Positions 45,350-53,817 of a stretch of 64,000 nucleotides of DNA are shown one piece after another. The notes beneath the pieces are model-generated. The model searched no databases. It saw nothing but the letters and a program-made list of their open reading frames with translations, and had not been told where the DNA came from. A program made the position numbers and the translations under genes. The DNA comes from Tunturibacter psychrotolerans (GTDB taxonomy: Bacteria; Acidobacteriota; Terriglobia; Terriglobales; Acidobacteriaceae). The number at the start of each line of letters is the position of its first letter. The stretch's first letter is position 1. The stretch spans positions 2,294,001-2,358,000 of the forward strand of contig NZ_CP132942.1 of the NCBI RefSeq assembly GCF_040359615.1, in the 5' to 3' direction.

Positions 45350-45373
45350 TGGTGGAGGCGGTGGGAGTCGAAC
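45350..45373 (-). other. Displaced 3' end of a tmRNA-like (ssrA) gene, probable att site
   Basis: On the minus strand this reads as the T-loop (GTTCGACT), the 3' half of the T-stem (CCCAC) and the acceptor strand CGCCTCCACCA, the standard end of many bacterial tmRNAs. The 5' half of the T-stem is not present: the bases upstream (GTGGAAAA) do not pair. The body of the RNA gene is absent, so only the last 24 bases remain, as left by an integrase that uses the gene 3' end as its target. A tRNA-derived end is the alternative. Confidence 0.65.
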
Positions 45374-45423
45374 TTTTCCACAGTTTTTTGAACCTGTAAC
45401 TTACACATTCTACAAAGAGTATG

Positions 45424-45473
45424 AAGTGCCAAAAGTGCCACTCTGCCGGGGTTATCGTACACCTATCGTACAC
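45424..45473. repeat. Short direct-repeat pairs beside the att core
   Basis: AAGTGCC occurs at 45424-45430 and 45433-45439, and ATCGTACAC at 45454-45462 and 45465-45473. Each pair is spaced by about 9 or 11 bases. Their position just inside the tmRNA-like junction fits arm-type binding sites of a tyrosine recombinase. Confidence 0.45.
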
Positions 45474-45491
45474 GGATGCACTGATACAGCC

Positions 45492-45632
45492 CTAGTTTTC
45501 AGGCTCACTGGAATAGATAACTCGGAACTGGTCGGGGTGCTCGACTCCTTGATCGCAAACGCGCTGTGCAACGACTGCAGCAGGACGCTTCCGTAAATCG
45601 TTCCATGCCGCTTCGTTCTGAGACTCCGCCAT
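45492..45632 (-). CDS. Small open frame of unknown function
   Basis: 46 codons starting MAESQNEAAWNDLRKRPAA and ending in SSEPEN. The residue composition looks protein-like, but no strong ribosome site precedes it and I recognise no family. It may be an island cargo remnant or a chance frame. Confidence 0.25.
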   Translation of the reverse strand: MAESQNEAAWNDLRKRPAAVVAQRVCDQGVEHPDQFRVIYSSEPEN

Positions 45633-45723
45633 AGCTATAGTGGCCCGTTCTGAGTTGCCTTCCAGGTCTTGTCGCGTTTTTGATGACGATGGCGTCCATG
45701 ATCTTTGTGGTCCACCTCATATC

Positions 45724-45864
45724 ATGTACCAGAACAAAGTCACCCTCATCGGCTTCCTCGGCAACGAAGCAGAAGTTCGCTCCACCGATAACCGCAGCCT
45801 AACGACTCTTTCACTGGCAACGAAGAGCTCCTACAAGAAGGATGGCAAGTACATCGAGCACACC
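45724..45864 (+). pseudogene. ssb: Single-stranded DNA-binding protein, N-terminal fragment
   Basis: MYQNKVTLIGFLGNEAEV and LTTLSLATKSSYKKDGKYIEHT are the first 47 residues of an SSB OB-fold (strand 1 to the loop before the usual EWHR motif). After HT the similarity stops abruptly and the frame runs on into unrelated sequence to 45915. Truncation at the conserved EWHR block, close to the att-like site, points to a recombination breakpoint. It cannot encode a functional SSB. Confidence 0.75.
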
Positions 45865-46551
45865 GCGATCCCGAGATGTGTTTCGAACTCGGTCTTGCCG
45901 GAAGCACACACTTAAGCCCGTTCTACTGGCGCAATGATTATGTCGGGGTCGAGCACTGGAGCCGCAACATCGTCCACAACCAATATGTGCATCTCGTGGA
46001 ACTGCACGAACAACATGTTCACTTTGCCAAGACGTGGGACAACATTCTGCGTTTGCAGGGCTTCGCTGAAGCCTTCACGGACAAGTGCATCGTCGGCTAG
46101 TCCGCTCCTCTGGAGCGGAAGCACGTCCGGCGTGTGCCGCTCCGCGATCTCAGCTGAGCTGACGGCCTGTTTACTCTGTCGTGATATCGACGCCTCGAAT
46201 TACTTTGGACGACGGTAGACACAATCTGAATGAATTAGTTAGTCGGTACCGGAGAGCTTCCGGACAAGTAAACGGCGCCGCCTACGACTTTAAACCGATC
46301 ATTTCAACCCTGCCATCGATATAACTCTGGACGCGATGTTTCACTTCTACACCTACACGAAAATGTAGTTGCCTGGCTGCAGAAATCTGTAGGCGCCAGC
46401 CATATCCAGCCTTTTACGCTTCGGTTAACGCATCGTGCGCCATCACCGAATAGAGAGACGATCTTCAGGAAGCCCAATCGTCACTTATTCAGGATGCGAA
46501 AAAGTCAAGAATTAATATTTCGCTTTTGCTGTAACTTAATTGGAGAAGCCA
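45865..46551. other. Remnant/intergenic region before the second TonB-dependent receptor
   Basis: About 690 bases. A frame at 45876-46100 (PFYWRNDYVGVEHWSRNIV…, ending CIVG) has protein-like composition rich in His, Trp and Asn but no start signal and no family I recognise; it is probably a gene fragment. From 46130 to 46500 I see no coding potential. The promoter of the receptor should lie near 46490-46535, which is AT-rich. Confidence 0.35.
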
Positions 46552-49500
46552 GTGCATATTTCTAACGAAATGAAACCCTTCGCAGAAGGAGTTTCAAATA
46601 GCATTCGTAGCATTATTGCGAAAGAGAAACCTCTCTCCCGTCGTCGTCCATTCCTTTCAGTTGCCCTATCCTTCAGTATTACCGCCATCCTGAATATCTA
46701 TTGTCCGCCCCTTTTCGCACAAAACAATACGTCTGGCGATATTGCAGGATCGGTAACTGACCCGACCGGGGCCACAATTCCGGGTGCCAAAGTGACAATC
46801 GTTGATAAGGCAACTGGCGCTAGCCAGGTAATCACCAGCGGTTCTAATGGAAACTTCCGCGTTTCCCTCCTCAAGCCCGACTCGTACACTGTCGCCGTTA
46901 CTATGGCGGGGTTCCAGAGCATCACTCTTACTATCGCCGTGACACCAGGACAGATCGCTCAAGCTGATGTCAAACTCCCCGTAGGCTCAAGTACCACTAG
47001 CGTAGAAGTAGCCGCGACCGAGCCGCTGCTCCACACAGAAGACGCCGACCTCACTACCTCGTTCACCCAGGAGCAGGTCCAAAATCTGCCTAATCCCGGC
47101 AACGATCTGACCTTTATCGCGCAGACTTCTCCGGGTGCGATCATGAACACTCAAAGCGGCTACGGCAACTTCTCCGCCTTCGGTCTCCCCGCCACATCCA
47201 ACACCTTCACCGTCAACGGCGGTTACGAGAACGATCCCTTTCTCAACCTGAGCAACTCCGGTGCCTCGAACCTCCTGCTCGGCAACAACGACGTGAGTGA
47301 AGTGACCGTTACCAGCAACGCCTACAGCGCGCAGTTTGGCGGTCTTGGTGCCACTCAAGTGAACGAGATCAGCCGCTCAGGAGCGAACAGCTTTCACGGC
47401 GATGCCACCTGGTGGTGGAACGGTAGCGTGCTCAACGGGAACGACTACTTTAACAACCTGGCGGGCACTCCGCGCCCACGCAGCAACGCTAATCAGTGGG
47501 CAGGAGCCTTCAGTGGCCCCATTCGCAAGGATAAGACCTTCTTCTTCTTTAACACGGAAGGCCTTCGCGTCATCATCCCCGTCCGCGGCACGGTCTACGC
47601 TCCCAGCCCTAGCTATATCTCCAAAACACTGGCTAACGCAGCGGCGCAGGGGCCCGCAGCCACTGCTTTTTATCAGAACATCTTCGGCCTCTACACCTCG
47701 AATCCTGCTTACGCAACGGCCACTTCAAGCCCAACAGACCCCAACAGCGTTAATTACAATGCGAACTCGGCCAACTTCGCTCACGAGTGGCTCATCACGA
47801 CTCGCATCGATCACAAGTTCAACGACAAGGACAATTTGTTCGGACACGCCAAGATCGATAAGGGAGTTCAGCCTACCTTTACCAGTCTCCTGAATCCCAT
47901 CTTCAACGCCGCAAGTCCCCAACCTGGTTATGAAGGTCAATTGAACGAGACACACATCTTTACTCCCAACATCACCAACCAGTTCGTCTTTGCCGCAATC
48001 TACTATCGCGCCATCTTCACGAACACAAATGCTGCCGCTGCGAACGCTCTTGTTCCCTTCACCCTTCGTTTTACAGACGGAGATTTGGTCAATAACCTGA
48101 ATAATCTCTCAGGACCGTACTCCACGTTCCCAGGCGGCCAAGACTTTGCCTTCCCTCAAGGCAGGAATGTTACCGGCTACCAGTTCGTAGACGACTTCAG
48201 CATGAACAAAGGCCGCCACACGATCAAGCTCGGATTCGCCTTCCGTCGGGATGATGTCACCGACTTCGGCCCCGGCTATAACACCACTCCACTCATCCTG
48301 ACCAGCGAGGCCAGCTTCCAGGCCGGTACCGCCGATCAGTTCATTCAACAGTTTCCAACTCATATCAGTGAGCCCATTGCACTCTACACTCTTGGCTTCT
48401 ACATTCAGGATCAATGGAAGCTGGCCTCCAACTTCACACTCAACTATGGAATGCGGTTTGAGCACAACTCCAACCCCATCTGCAGAACCGACTGCTTCTC
48501 TCAGCTCGCTAGCAACTTCGGCTCGGTCCCCACCTCCACCGCAGTTGCCTACAGCAAGCTCATCAACACAGGCCTTGGCTCAGCTTTCCAAGACTTCCAG
48601 AAGGTTGGCTACGAGCCTCGCGTAGGCTTCTCCTGGTCTCCTTTCGGCTCAGACTCCAAGACCGTCGTTCGCGGCGGCTTCGGTATGTTTGCCGACTCGT
48701 TTCCCGCGCAGATCACCGACAACCTCCTCAACAACGCGCCGAATAACATCGGCTTTACCATCCAGGGACCTGCTGGCGGAGGATCTAATTCTCCACTCTT
48801 TCCCGGAGCGCCTGGCAGCTTCCAAAGCCTCGCATCGGCTTCCAGTGTTGGTTTCCAGAACCAGTTCAAAAACGGCGGAAGCAACAACTCGCTCTCCACA
48901 GCGGTTCCAGGCTTCGCAGCGCCAAGCTTCATCAGCACTGTAAACAAACTCTCCTATCCCATGTACGAGGAGTGGAACCTTCAAGTAGAACACCAGATAG
49001 GCCACAACTCCAGCTTCTCAGCCAGCTACGTCGGCAACCATGGTTACCACGAGCCGGTGAATGACAACAACGTGAATGCCTTCAATGCCGGTGCTCCAGG
49101 GTTTGCCTCACTGCCAACCTCGACTCCAAATCCAAACTTCGCTGCAGTCACTCAGGTCTACACCGGTGCAAGCTCCAACTACAACGGGGTGACTTTAAGT
49201 GCTATTCACCGCGCTAACCTTCTCACCCTTCAGGTGAACTACACCTACAGTCACGCGCTGGACGAGATCTCAAACGGCGGCTTCAACGGCTTCAGCTCAA
49301 ATTCCGTCTTCCCCTCGAACTCGGCTAACCTTCATCAGAACTATGGCAACGCCGACTATGACGTTCGTCATTACATCAGCGGTAATTACATCTTCAATCT
49401 GCCCTCTTTACGTGGACCCAGAATCCTCACCGCCGGCTGGCAGGCGGCGGGAACCGTCTTCCACAGCACGGGCCTTCCCTTCACATTTACCGATAACATC

Positions 49501-49968
49501 ACCGCCAGCAATCTGCCAAATCACACCGGTCCGATCTTCGCGCAGCAGACTGTAGCTCATGTTCCGACCAAGTGCTCTGGCCATGCCATCACTCACGGCG
49601 CGAACTGCGCTGCCTCATTGGACTTCACCACCGCCACCGACTTCGGTCAACAGGAAAGAAATCAGGTCTTCGGGCCGAACTACACGGATACCGATCTCAC
49701 CATTACCAAGGCCTTCGACCTTCACTTCATGGAGAGCGCTAAGTTGAAACTCGGTGTTCAGATGTTCAACCTCTTCAATCACCCCAACTTCGCCCAGCCC
49801 TCGCACGATGTGGGAGCCTGCACGTCAACTGGGCCTAACCCCTGCGCTGGTTCATCAATCGGAACAATCGATGGCACCGTCAATCCTCCAACTTCCATCC
49901 TTGGCTCCTTCCTCGGTGGAGATGCTTCGCCCCGACTCATTCAGGTCAAAGCGAACTTCAGTTTCTAA
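46552..49968 (+). CDS. TonB-dependent receptor, Oar-like, with carboxypeptidase-regulatory-like domain, second copy
   Basis: 1138 aa from a GTG at 46552, chosen because GGAG precedes it by 6 bases; ATG at 46570 is the alternative. An unusually long N-terminus precedes the signal helix (about 35-58, FLSVALSFSITAILNIYC…FAQ). Next come the beta-sandwich domain (about 62-145, GDIAGSVTDPTGATIPGAKVTIVD…) and a plug (NTFTVNGGYENDPFLNLS). The barrel ends in Phe (VKANFSF). It is a divergent relative of the receptor at 20-23 kb and has no adjacent enzyme operon on its left. Its substrate is unknown. Codons are strongly C-ending. Confidence 0.9.
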   Translation: MHISNEMKPFAEGVSNSIRSIIAKEKPLSRRRPFLSVALSFSITAILNIYCPPLFAQNNTSGDIAGSVTDPTGATIPGAKVTIVDKATGASQVITSGSNGNFRVSLLKPDSYTVAVTMAGFQSITLTIAVTPGQIAQADVKLPVGSSTTSVEVAATEPLLHTEDADLTTSFTQEQVQNLPNPGNDLTFIAQTSPGAIMNTQSGYGNFSAFGLPATSNTFTVNGGYENDPFLNLSNSGASNLLLGNNDVSEVTVTSNAYSAQFGGLGATQVNEISRSGANSFHGDATWWWNGSVLNGNDYFNNLAGTPRPRSNANQWAGAFSGPIRKDKTFFFFNTEGLRVIIPVRGTVYAPSPSYISKTLANAAAQGPAATAFYQNIFGLYTSNPAYATATSSPTDPNSVNYNANSANFAHEWLITTRIDHKFNDKDNLFGHAKIDKGVQPTFTSLLNPIFNAASPQPGYEGQLNETHIFTPNITNQFVFAAIYYRAIFTNTNAAAANALVPFTLRFTDGDLVNNLNNLSGPYSTFPGGQDFAFPQGRNVTGYQFVDDFSMNKGRHTIKLGFAFRRDDVTDFGPGYNTTPLILTSEASFQAGTADQFIQQFPTHISEPIALYTLGFYIQDQWKLASNFTLNYGMRFEHNSNPICRTDCFSQLASNFGSVPTSTAVAYSKLINTGLGSAFQDFQKVGYEPRVGFSWSPFGSDSKTVVRGGFGMFADSFPAQITDNLLNNAPNNIGFTIQGPAGGGSNSPLFPGAPGSFQSLASASSVGFQNQFKNGGSNNSLSTAVPGFAAPSFISTVNKLSYPMYEEWNLQVEHQIGHNSSFSASYVGNHGYHEPVNDNNVNAFNAGAPGFASLPTSTPNPNFAAVTQVYTGASSNYNGVTLSAIHRANLLTLQVNYTYSHALDEISNGGFNGFSSNSVFPSNSANLHQNYGNADYDVRHYISGNYIFNLPSLRGPRILTAGWQAAGTVFHSTGLPFTFTDNITASNLPNHTGPIFAQQTVAHVPTKCSGHAITHGANCAASLDFTTATDFGQQERNQVFGPNYTDTDLTITKAFDLHFMESAKLKLGVQMFNLFNHPNFAQPSHDVGACTSTGPNPCAGSSIGTIDGTVNPPTSILGSFLGGDASPRLIQVKANFSF

Positions 49969-49997
49969 TCGCGAGCGAGCATAGGAAGAGAACAATT

Positions 49998-50042
49998 ACG
50001 AAGGAATGAGGACGGATCTCTGACCGCTTCTCATTCCTTCGT
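49998..50042. terminator. Stem-loop after the second TonB-dependent receptor
   Basis: ACGAAGGAATGAG and its exact complement form a 13-bp stem with a 19-base loop, 30 bases after the receptor stop. No long T-run follows (TGTGCG), so it could act as a terminator or an mRNA-stabilising hairpin. Confidence 0.55.
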
Positions 50043-50422
50043 TGTGCGTCACCCGCCGTGGTCTGAAGTTGATGAGCTCGGGGCTTACAGTCATTGGATT
50101 TCGGCTTGATCGCGACCACTCCGCTGGAACTTGATACGAGCCAGATGCTAAAGACGAGTCATCAGTCGGCCCTACGGTCTGACGCCGTTACGGACGATCT
50201 GAAAGAACCCTCTAAACAAAGCTAGACACCAGGCCTGAACCGTATCTTCGCTTCAGTCAGTTGATACAAATTTGAAGCATTCTGGACTTTCCTGTAGAAA
50301 ACTCTAGCCGTTGAGCAAGAGGAAGATAGGGTGTGTTCGCTACCCCGAACGATAACAATCGTGACAGCACGACGCAGGTTGCTGTTCACAGATTGGACTT
50401 GGCGAATGCCTAAGGGGTCGAA
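50043..50422. other. Intergenic region upstream of the SDR operon, no gene
   Basis: 380 bases without a supportable frame. It should contain the promoter of the five-gene operon that begins at 50423; the SDR ribosome site is AAGGGG just before the ATG. No repeats or operators were recognised. Confidence 0.4.
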
Positions 50423-51226
50423 ATGAATACATTGCTAAAAGGACAGGTCGCGGTCGTGACCGGGGCGGGTTCCGGTATCGGCGCAGCCGTTGCAGTTGCA
50501 CTCGCAGATGCAGGTGCGACCGTCGTCGTCAATCATCCGAATGTCCCCGCGCCAGCGGAAGAGGTAGTCGGCAAAATCAAGAGTAACGGTGGCACCGCGA
50601 TTGCTCTTGGGGCAGACGTTAGCAAAGAGGATGAGGTAATCGGGATGTTCCGCGATATCGTCGCGCAATTCGGAACCGTCGACATTCTCGTTGCCAATGC
50701 CGGTTTGCAGCGCGATTCACCTTTCATCAAAATGAGTCTCGCAGATTGGCAGTTCGTATTAAACGTCAACCTTACTGGACAATTCCTTTGTGCGAGAGAG
50801 GCGACGCGTGAGTTTCTGAGACGTGGTCCTGACTCTTCGCGATCTGTTGCGACGGGGAAGATCATCTGCATGAGCTCCGTACATCAGGTGATTCCTTGGG
50901 CTGGGCACTGCAACTATGCCACATCGAAGGGTGGCATCAAGCTCTTCATGGAGAGCATTGCGCAAGAGTTGGCCCCGCATAAGATTCGAGTCAACGCGAT
51001 CGGACCAGGAGCAATCAAGACTCCCATCAATCGTGTGGCCTGGGAGACACCCGCTGCCGAGGCGGCGCTGCGCACACTCATTCCATACGACCGTGTAGGT
51101 GTTCCAGAGGATATCGCAAAGGCAGCCGTATGGCTGGCCTCCGATGAATCGGACTATGTGACCGGAACCACGCTCTTCGTCGACGGCGGAATGACCTTGT
51201 ATCCGGGGTTTGCGACGGGCGGATAG
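50423..51226 (+). CDS. SDR family oxidoreductase (glucose 1-dehydrogenase-like)
   Basis: 267 aa classical short-chain dehydrogenase. The cofactor motif is TGAGSGIGAAVA (about 14-25), followed by NAG (VANAGLQRDSPF). The catalytic Ser is in CMSSVHQVI and the Y-x3-K pair in YATSKGG. The C-terminus VTGTTLFVDGGMTLYPGF is typical of glucose/sugar dehydrogenases. Substrate is not certain, but the operon also holds a GMC oxidoreductase and a GH63 glucosidase, which fits sugar oxidation. The aquaporin follows 76 bases downstream. Confidence 0.9.
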   Translation: MNTLLKGQVAVVTGAGSGIGAAVAVALADAGATVVVNHPNVPAPAEEVVGKIKSNGGTAIALGADVSKEDEVIGMFRDIVAQFGTVDILVANAGLQRDSPFIKMSLADWQFVLNVNLTGQFLCAREATREFLRRGPDSSRSVATGKIICMSSVHQVIPWAGHCNYATSKGGIKLFMESIAQELAPHKIRVNAIGPGAIKTPINRVAWETPAAEAALRTLIPYDRVGVPEDIAKAAVWLASDESDYVTGTTLFVDGGMTLYPGFATGG

Positions 51227-51302
51227 CCCAAGGCAGTTCTCGCTATTTGGGGTTCAGCAGGCATTAACCCCAGTTCCTTCAAAAGAAGAGGGTAGGGCCA
51301 TC

Positions 51303-52172
51303 GTGCAGAACGAACAAGCAACGTATCCCGTGCGGGAACTTTCCCCGTCGGCCACCTTGGCAGACGCCATCGCGTTGCATTGGCCCGAGTATTTGTTCGA
51401 AGGCTTGGAACTGGCGGCTTTCATGCTTTCGGCTTGCGCTTTCGGTACGCTGCTGTTCTATTCCGAATCCCGAGTCGTTTTGTGGATGCCATCCGCTGCG
51501 CTTCGTCTCGTTCTCATGGGCATCGCGATGGGCGGTACTGCGATCGCGATCATTCTCTCTCCGATGGGGCGTCGATCCGGAGCGCATTTTAATCCTGTGG
51601 TGTCTTTGACTTTCTTCTGCCTAGGGAAGATGCACCGCTTGGACGCGCTTCTCTATATAACTTCTCAGTTTGTAGGAGGGGCATTTGGGGTAGTTGTTGC
51701 GAGGATTCTAATCGGCCCCCAGCTCGCCTCCCCGTCAGTACGCTATGTCGTCACAGTCCCTGGACAGTACGGCGTGCCTCTTGCCTTTCTGGCCGAGTTC
51801 TTTATGGGGCTGCTTACGATGACGGTGGTGCTTCAGAGCTCCAATCGTCCGCGTCTTTCACGCATCACCTGGTTGCTGGTTGGACTTTTGGTAGCGACGT
51901 ATGTGATTGCATTCTCCCCGGTGTCCGGTTTTAGTCTCAATCCCGCTCGAACCATATCTTCGGCGCTCTTCGCCGGCGTGTGGACCGCGATGTGGCTTTA
52001 CCTTACAGCTCCACTGTTGGGTATGCTTCTCGCGGCCTCACTTTATGTTCTCTTCTCCGACCCACATGCCGTCCTCTGCGCCAAGATCTATCACGACCTT
52101 CATAGTCCTTGTCCATTTCGCTGCCGTTTTCAAAGGCTTGCACAACCGGAGTCATCCACGTCTCGTTTGTGA
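51303..52172 (+). CDS. Aquaporin/MIP family channel with Cys/His-rich C-terminal tail, copy 1
   Basis: 289 aa from a GTG at 51303 (AGGG upstream; the longer open frame begins inside the SDR gene). Six membrane segments carry the two half-helix motifs, the first as NPV (GAHFNPVVSLT) and the second as NPA (SLNPARTISS). After the last helix the tail reads CAKIYHDLHSPCPFRCRF, with Cys-x4-His-Asp-x-His-x2-Cys-x3-Cys spacing. The same tail recurs in the aquaporin at 62.6 kb. Channel specificity (water, glycerol or peroxide) is unknown. It lies between the SDR and GMC genes in one operon. Confidence 0.85.
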   Translation: MQNEQATYPVRELSPSATLADAIALHWPEYLFEGLELAAFMLSACAFGTLLFYSESRVVLWMPSAALRLVLMGIAMGGTAIAIILSPMGRRSGAHFNPVVSLTFFCLGKMHRLDALLYITSQFVGGAFGVVVARILIGPQLASPSVRYVVTVPGQYGVPLAFLAEFFMGLLTMTVVLQSSNRPRLSRITWLLVGLLVATYVIAFSPVSGFSLNPARTISSALFAGVWTAMWLYLTAPLLGMLLAASLYVLFSDPHAVLCAKIYHDLHSPCPFRCRFQRLAQPESSTSRL

Positions 52173-52212
52173 TCCGGAGTCGGCTCTAACCACGCATCCC
52201 AAAGGGAGAATC

Positions 52213-53817
52213 ATGGCACATCAAACGCGTTACGACATCATCATTATCGGTACAGGTGCAGGCGGAGCTACGCTGGCCAAACGCCTCGCGCCCTCAGGAA
52301 TGAAGATTCTCATTCTTGAACGCGGCGACTATGTTCCGCGTGAGAAGGAAAACTGGAGCTCTCTGGAGGTCAACCTCAAGGGACACTATCTCGCCAAGGA
52401 GAAATGGCGCACGAAAGACGGGGAGGTCCTTGAACCTCATACCAACTACAACGTTGGTGGAAACACAAAATTCTTTGGTGCGGCTCTCTTTCGGTTGCGC
52501 GAAGTCGATTTTGGAGAGATCCGACATGAGGCGGGAGTATCGCCCGCGTGGCCCATTTCGTACAAAGATCTCGAATCCTACTATGATGAGGCCGAGGATC
52601 TGTTCGAGGTTCGTGGTGAACGCGGCGTCGATCCTACAGATCCGCCGACCACCGGCCCCTATCCCTTTCCCGCTATTTCACATGAGGAACGGCTCGAGAG
52701 ATTGAGTGCCGATTTCTCGTCCATGGGCCTCCATCCGTTCCATACGCCCTTAGGCGTGCGCCTCGACGAGCAACACCGGCGCACGAGTCGCTGCATTCGA
52801 TGCAACACATGTGATGGATTTCCTTGCCTGATCCATGCAAAATCCGATGCCGAGATGATGTGCATTGAGCCGACACTTCGGATGTACGACAATGTCACGC
52901 TCTTGACCAAAGCAAAGGTCGCTTCTCTCAAGACAGGCGCATCGGGTAAGGAGATTACTGGCGTCCTGTTTGAGCACGATGGGGAGCAAGTGGAGATGTC
53001 GGCAGATGTTGTCGTCGTCTCTTGCGGAGCGATCAACTCGGCCGCTCTATTGCTGCGATCGGCGAATAACGATCATCCAAACGGCCTGGCAAACCGCTCA
53101 GGCGTCGTTGGTCGGCACTACATGGGGCACACCAACTCGGTGGTCATGGCTCTCTCGCTCTGCCCCAATCCTACGACTTTTCAGAAGACGCTCTCGGTCA
53201 ACGATTTCTATCAGGCGTCGAGTGAGTGGGAGTATCCGATGGGACACATCTCATTTGTCGGAAAACTGGATCTCGACACACTCAAGGCGGGAGCGCCGGC
53301 GATTGCTCCTGGCTGGAGTCTCGAGTTGATGGCGAAACACTCACTCGACTTCTGGCTTACGTCGGAAGACCTGCCCGACCCGGAGAATCGAGTCACGATC
53401 AACCGTGCGGGCGAGATCGTTCTAAGCTATACGCCGAACAACCTGGAGGCCCATAAGCGGCTGAAGCATCAGTTGTCGAAGATGATGAAGATCACCTCGT
53501 GCGAGCTTCATGGGTCTGGATGCCATCAGGGACTATTCGATAGGAACATCTTTATCGGCCAGCAAATTCCCCTTGCTGGGGTTGCCCACCAGAATGGTAC
53601 CGTGCGCTTCGGCCATGATCCGCTGACGAGCGCACTAGACATCAATTGCAAGGCTCACGACGTCGACAATCTTTATGTAGTCGATGGGAGCTTTTTCCCT
53701 TCGAGTGGGGCGGTAAATCCTGCCTTGACCATCGTTGCAAACGCGCTGCGTGTTGGCGATCATTTGTTAGAGCGAATGCATGCGCGCAAGGAAGTGTCAA
53801 AGGCGTTGCAGGCATGA
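52213..53817 (+). CDS. GMC family FAD-dependent oxidoreductase with Cys cluster
   Basis: 534 aa; the ATG at 52213 follows AAAGGGAG. The FAD-binding motif IIIGTGAGGATLAKRLA (10-26) is at the N-terminus, and the C-terminal GMC block is NLYVVDGSFFPSSGAVNPALTIVANALRV. Cysteines 194, 197, 200 and 205 (CIRCNTCDGFPC) form a compact cluster, which suggests an iron-sulfur or other metal site like that of bacterial FAD-dependent sugar dehydrogenases rather than an oxygen-using oxidase. No export signal is seen. It overlaps the VOC gene by 4 bases. Confidence 0.88.
   Translation: MAHQTRYDIIIIGTGAGGATLAKRLAPSGMKILILERGDYVPREKENWSSLEVNLKGHYLAKEKWRTKDGEVLEPHTNYNVGGNTKFFGAALFRLREVDFGEIRHEAGVSPAWPISYKDLESYYDEAEDLFEVRGERGVDPTDPPTTGPYPFPAISHEERLERLSADFSSMGLHPFHTPLGVRLDEQHRRTSRCIRCNTCDGFPCLIHAKSDAEMMCIEPTLRMYDNVTLLTKAKVASLKTGASGKEITGVLFEHDGEQVEMSADVVVVSCGAINSAALLLRSANNDHPNGLANRSGVVGRHYMGHTNSVVMALSLCPNPTTFQKTLSVNDFYQASSEWEYPMGHISFVGKLDLDTLKAGAPAIAPGWSLELMAKHSLDFWLTSEDLPDPENRVTINRAGEIVLSYTPNNLEAHKRLKHQLSKMMKITSCELHGSGCHQGLFDRNIFIGQQIPLAGVAHQNGTVRFGHDPLTSALDINCKAHDVDNLYVVDGSFFPSSGAVNPALTIVANALRVGDHLLERMHARKEVSKALQA

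Noticed and set aside
45350..45373. An intact tRNA or tmRNA gene
   Set aside because: Only the last 24 bases match; the T-stem lacks its 5' strand and no D-arm, anticodon arm or tag-coding region is found upstream.
45876..46100. 74-codon gene next to the ssb fragment
   Set aside because: No start signal or recognisable family; better described as a gene remnant until homologues are found.
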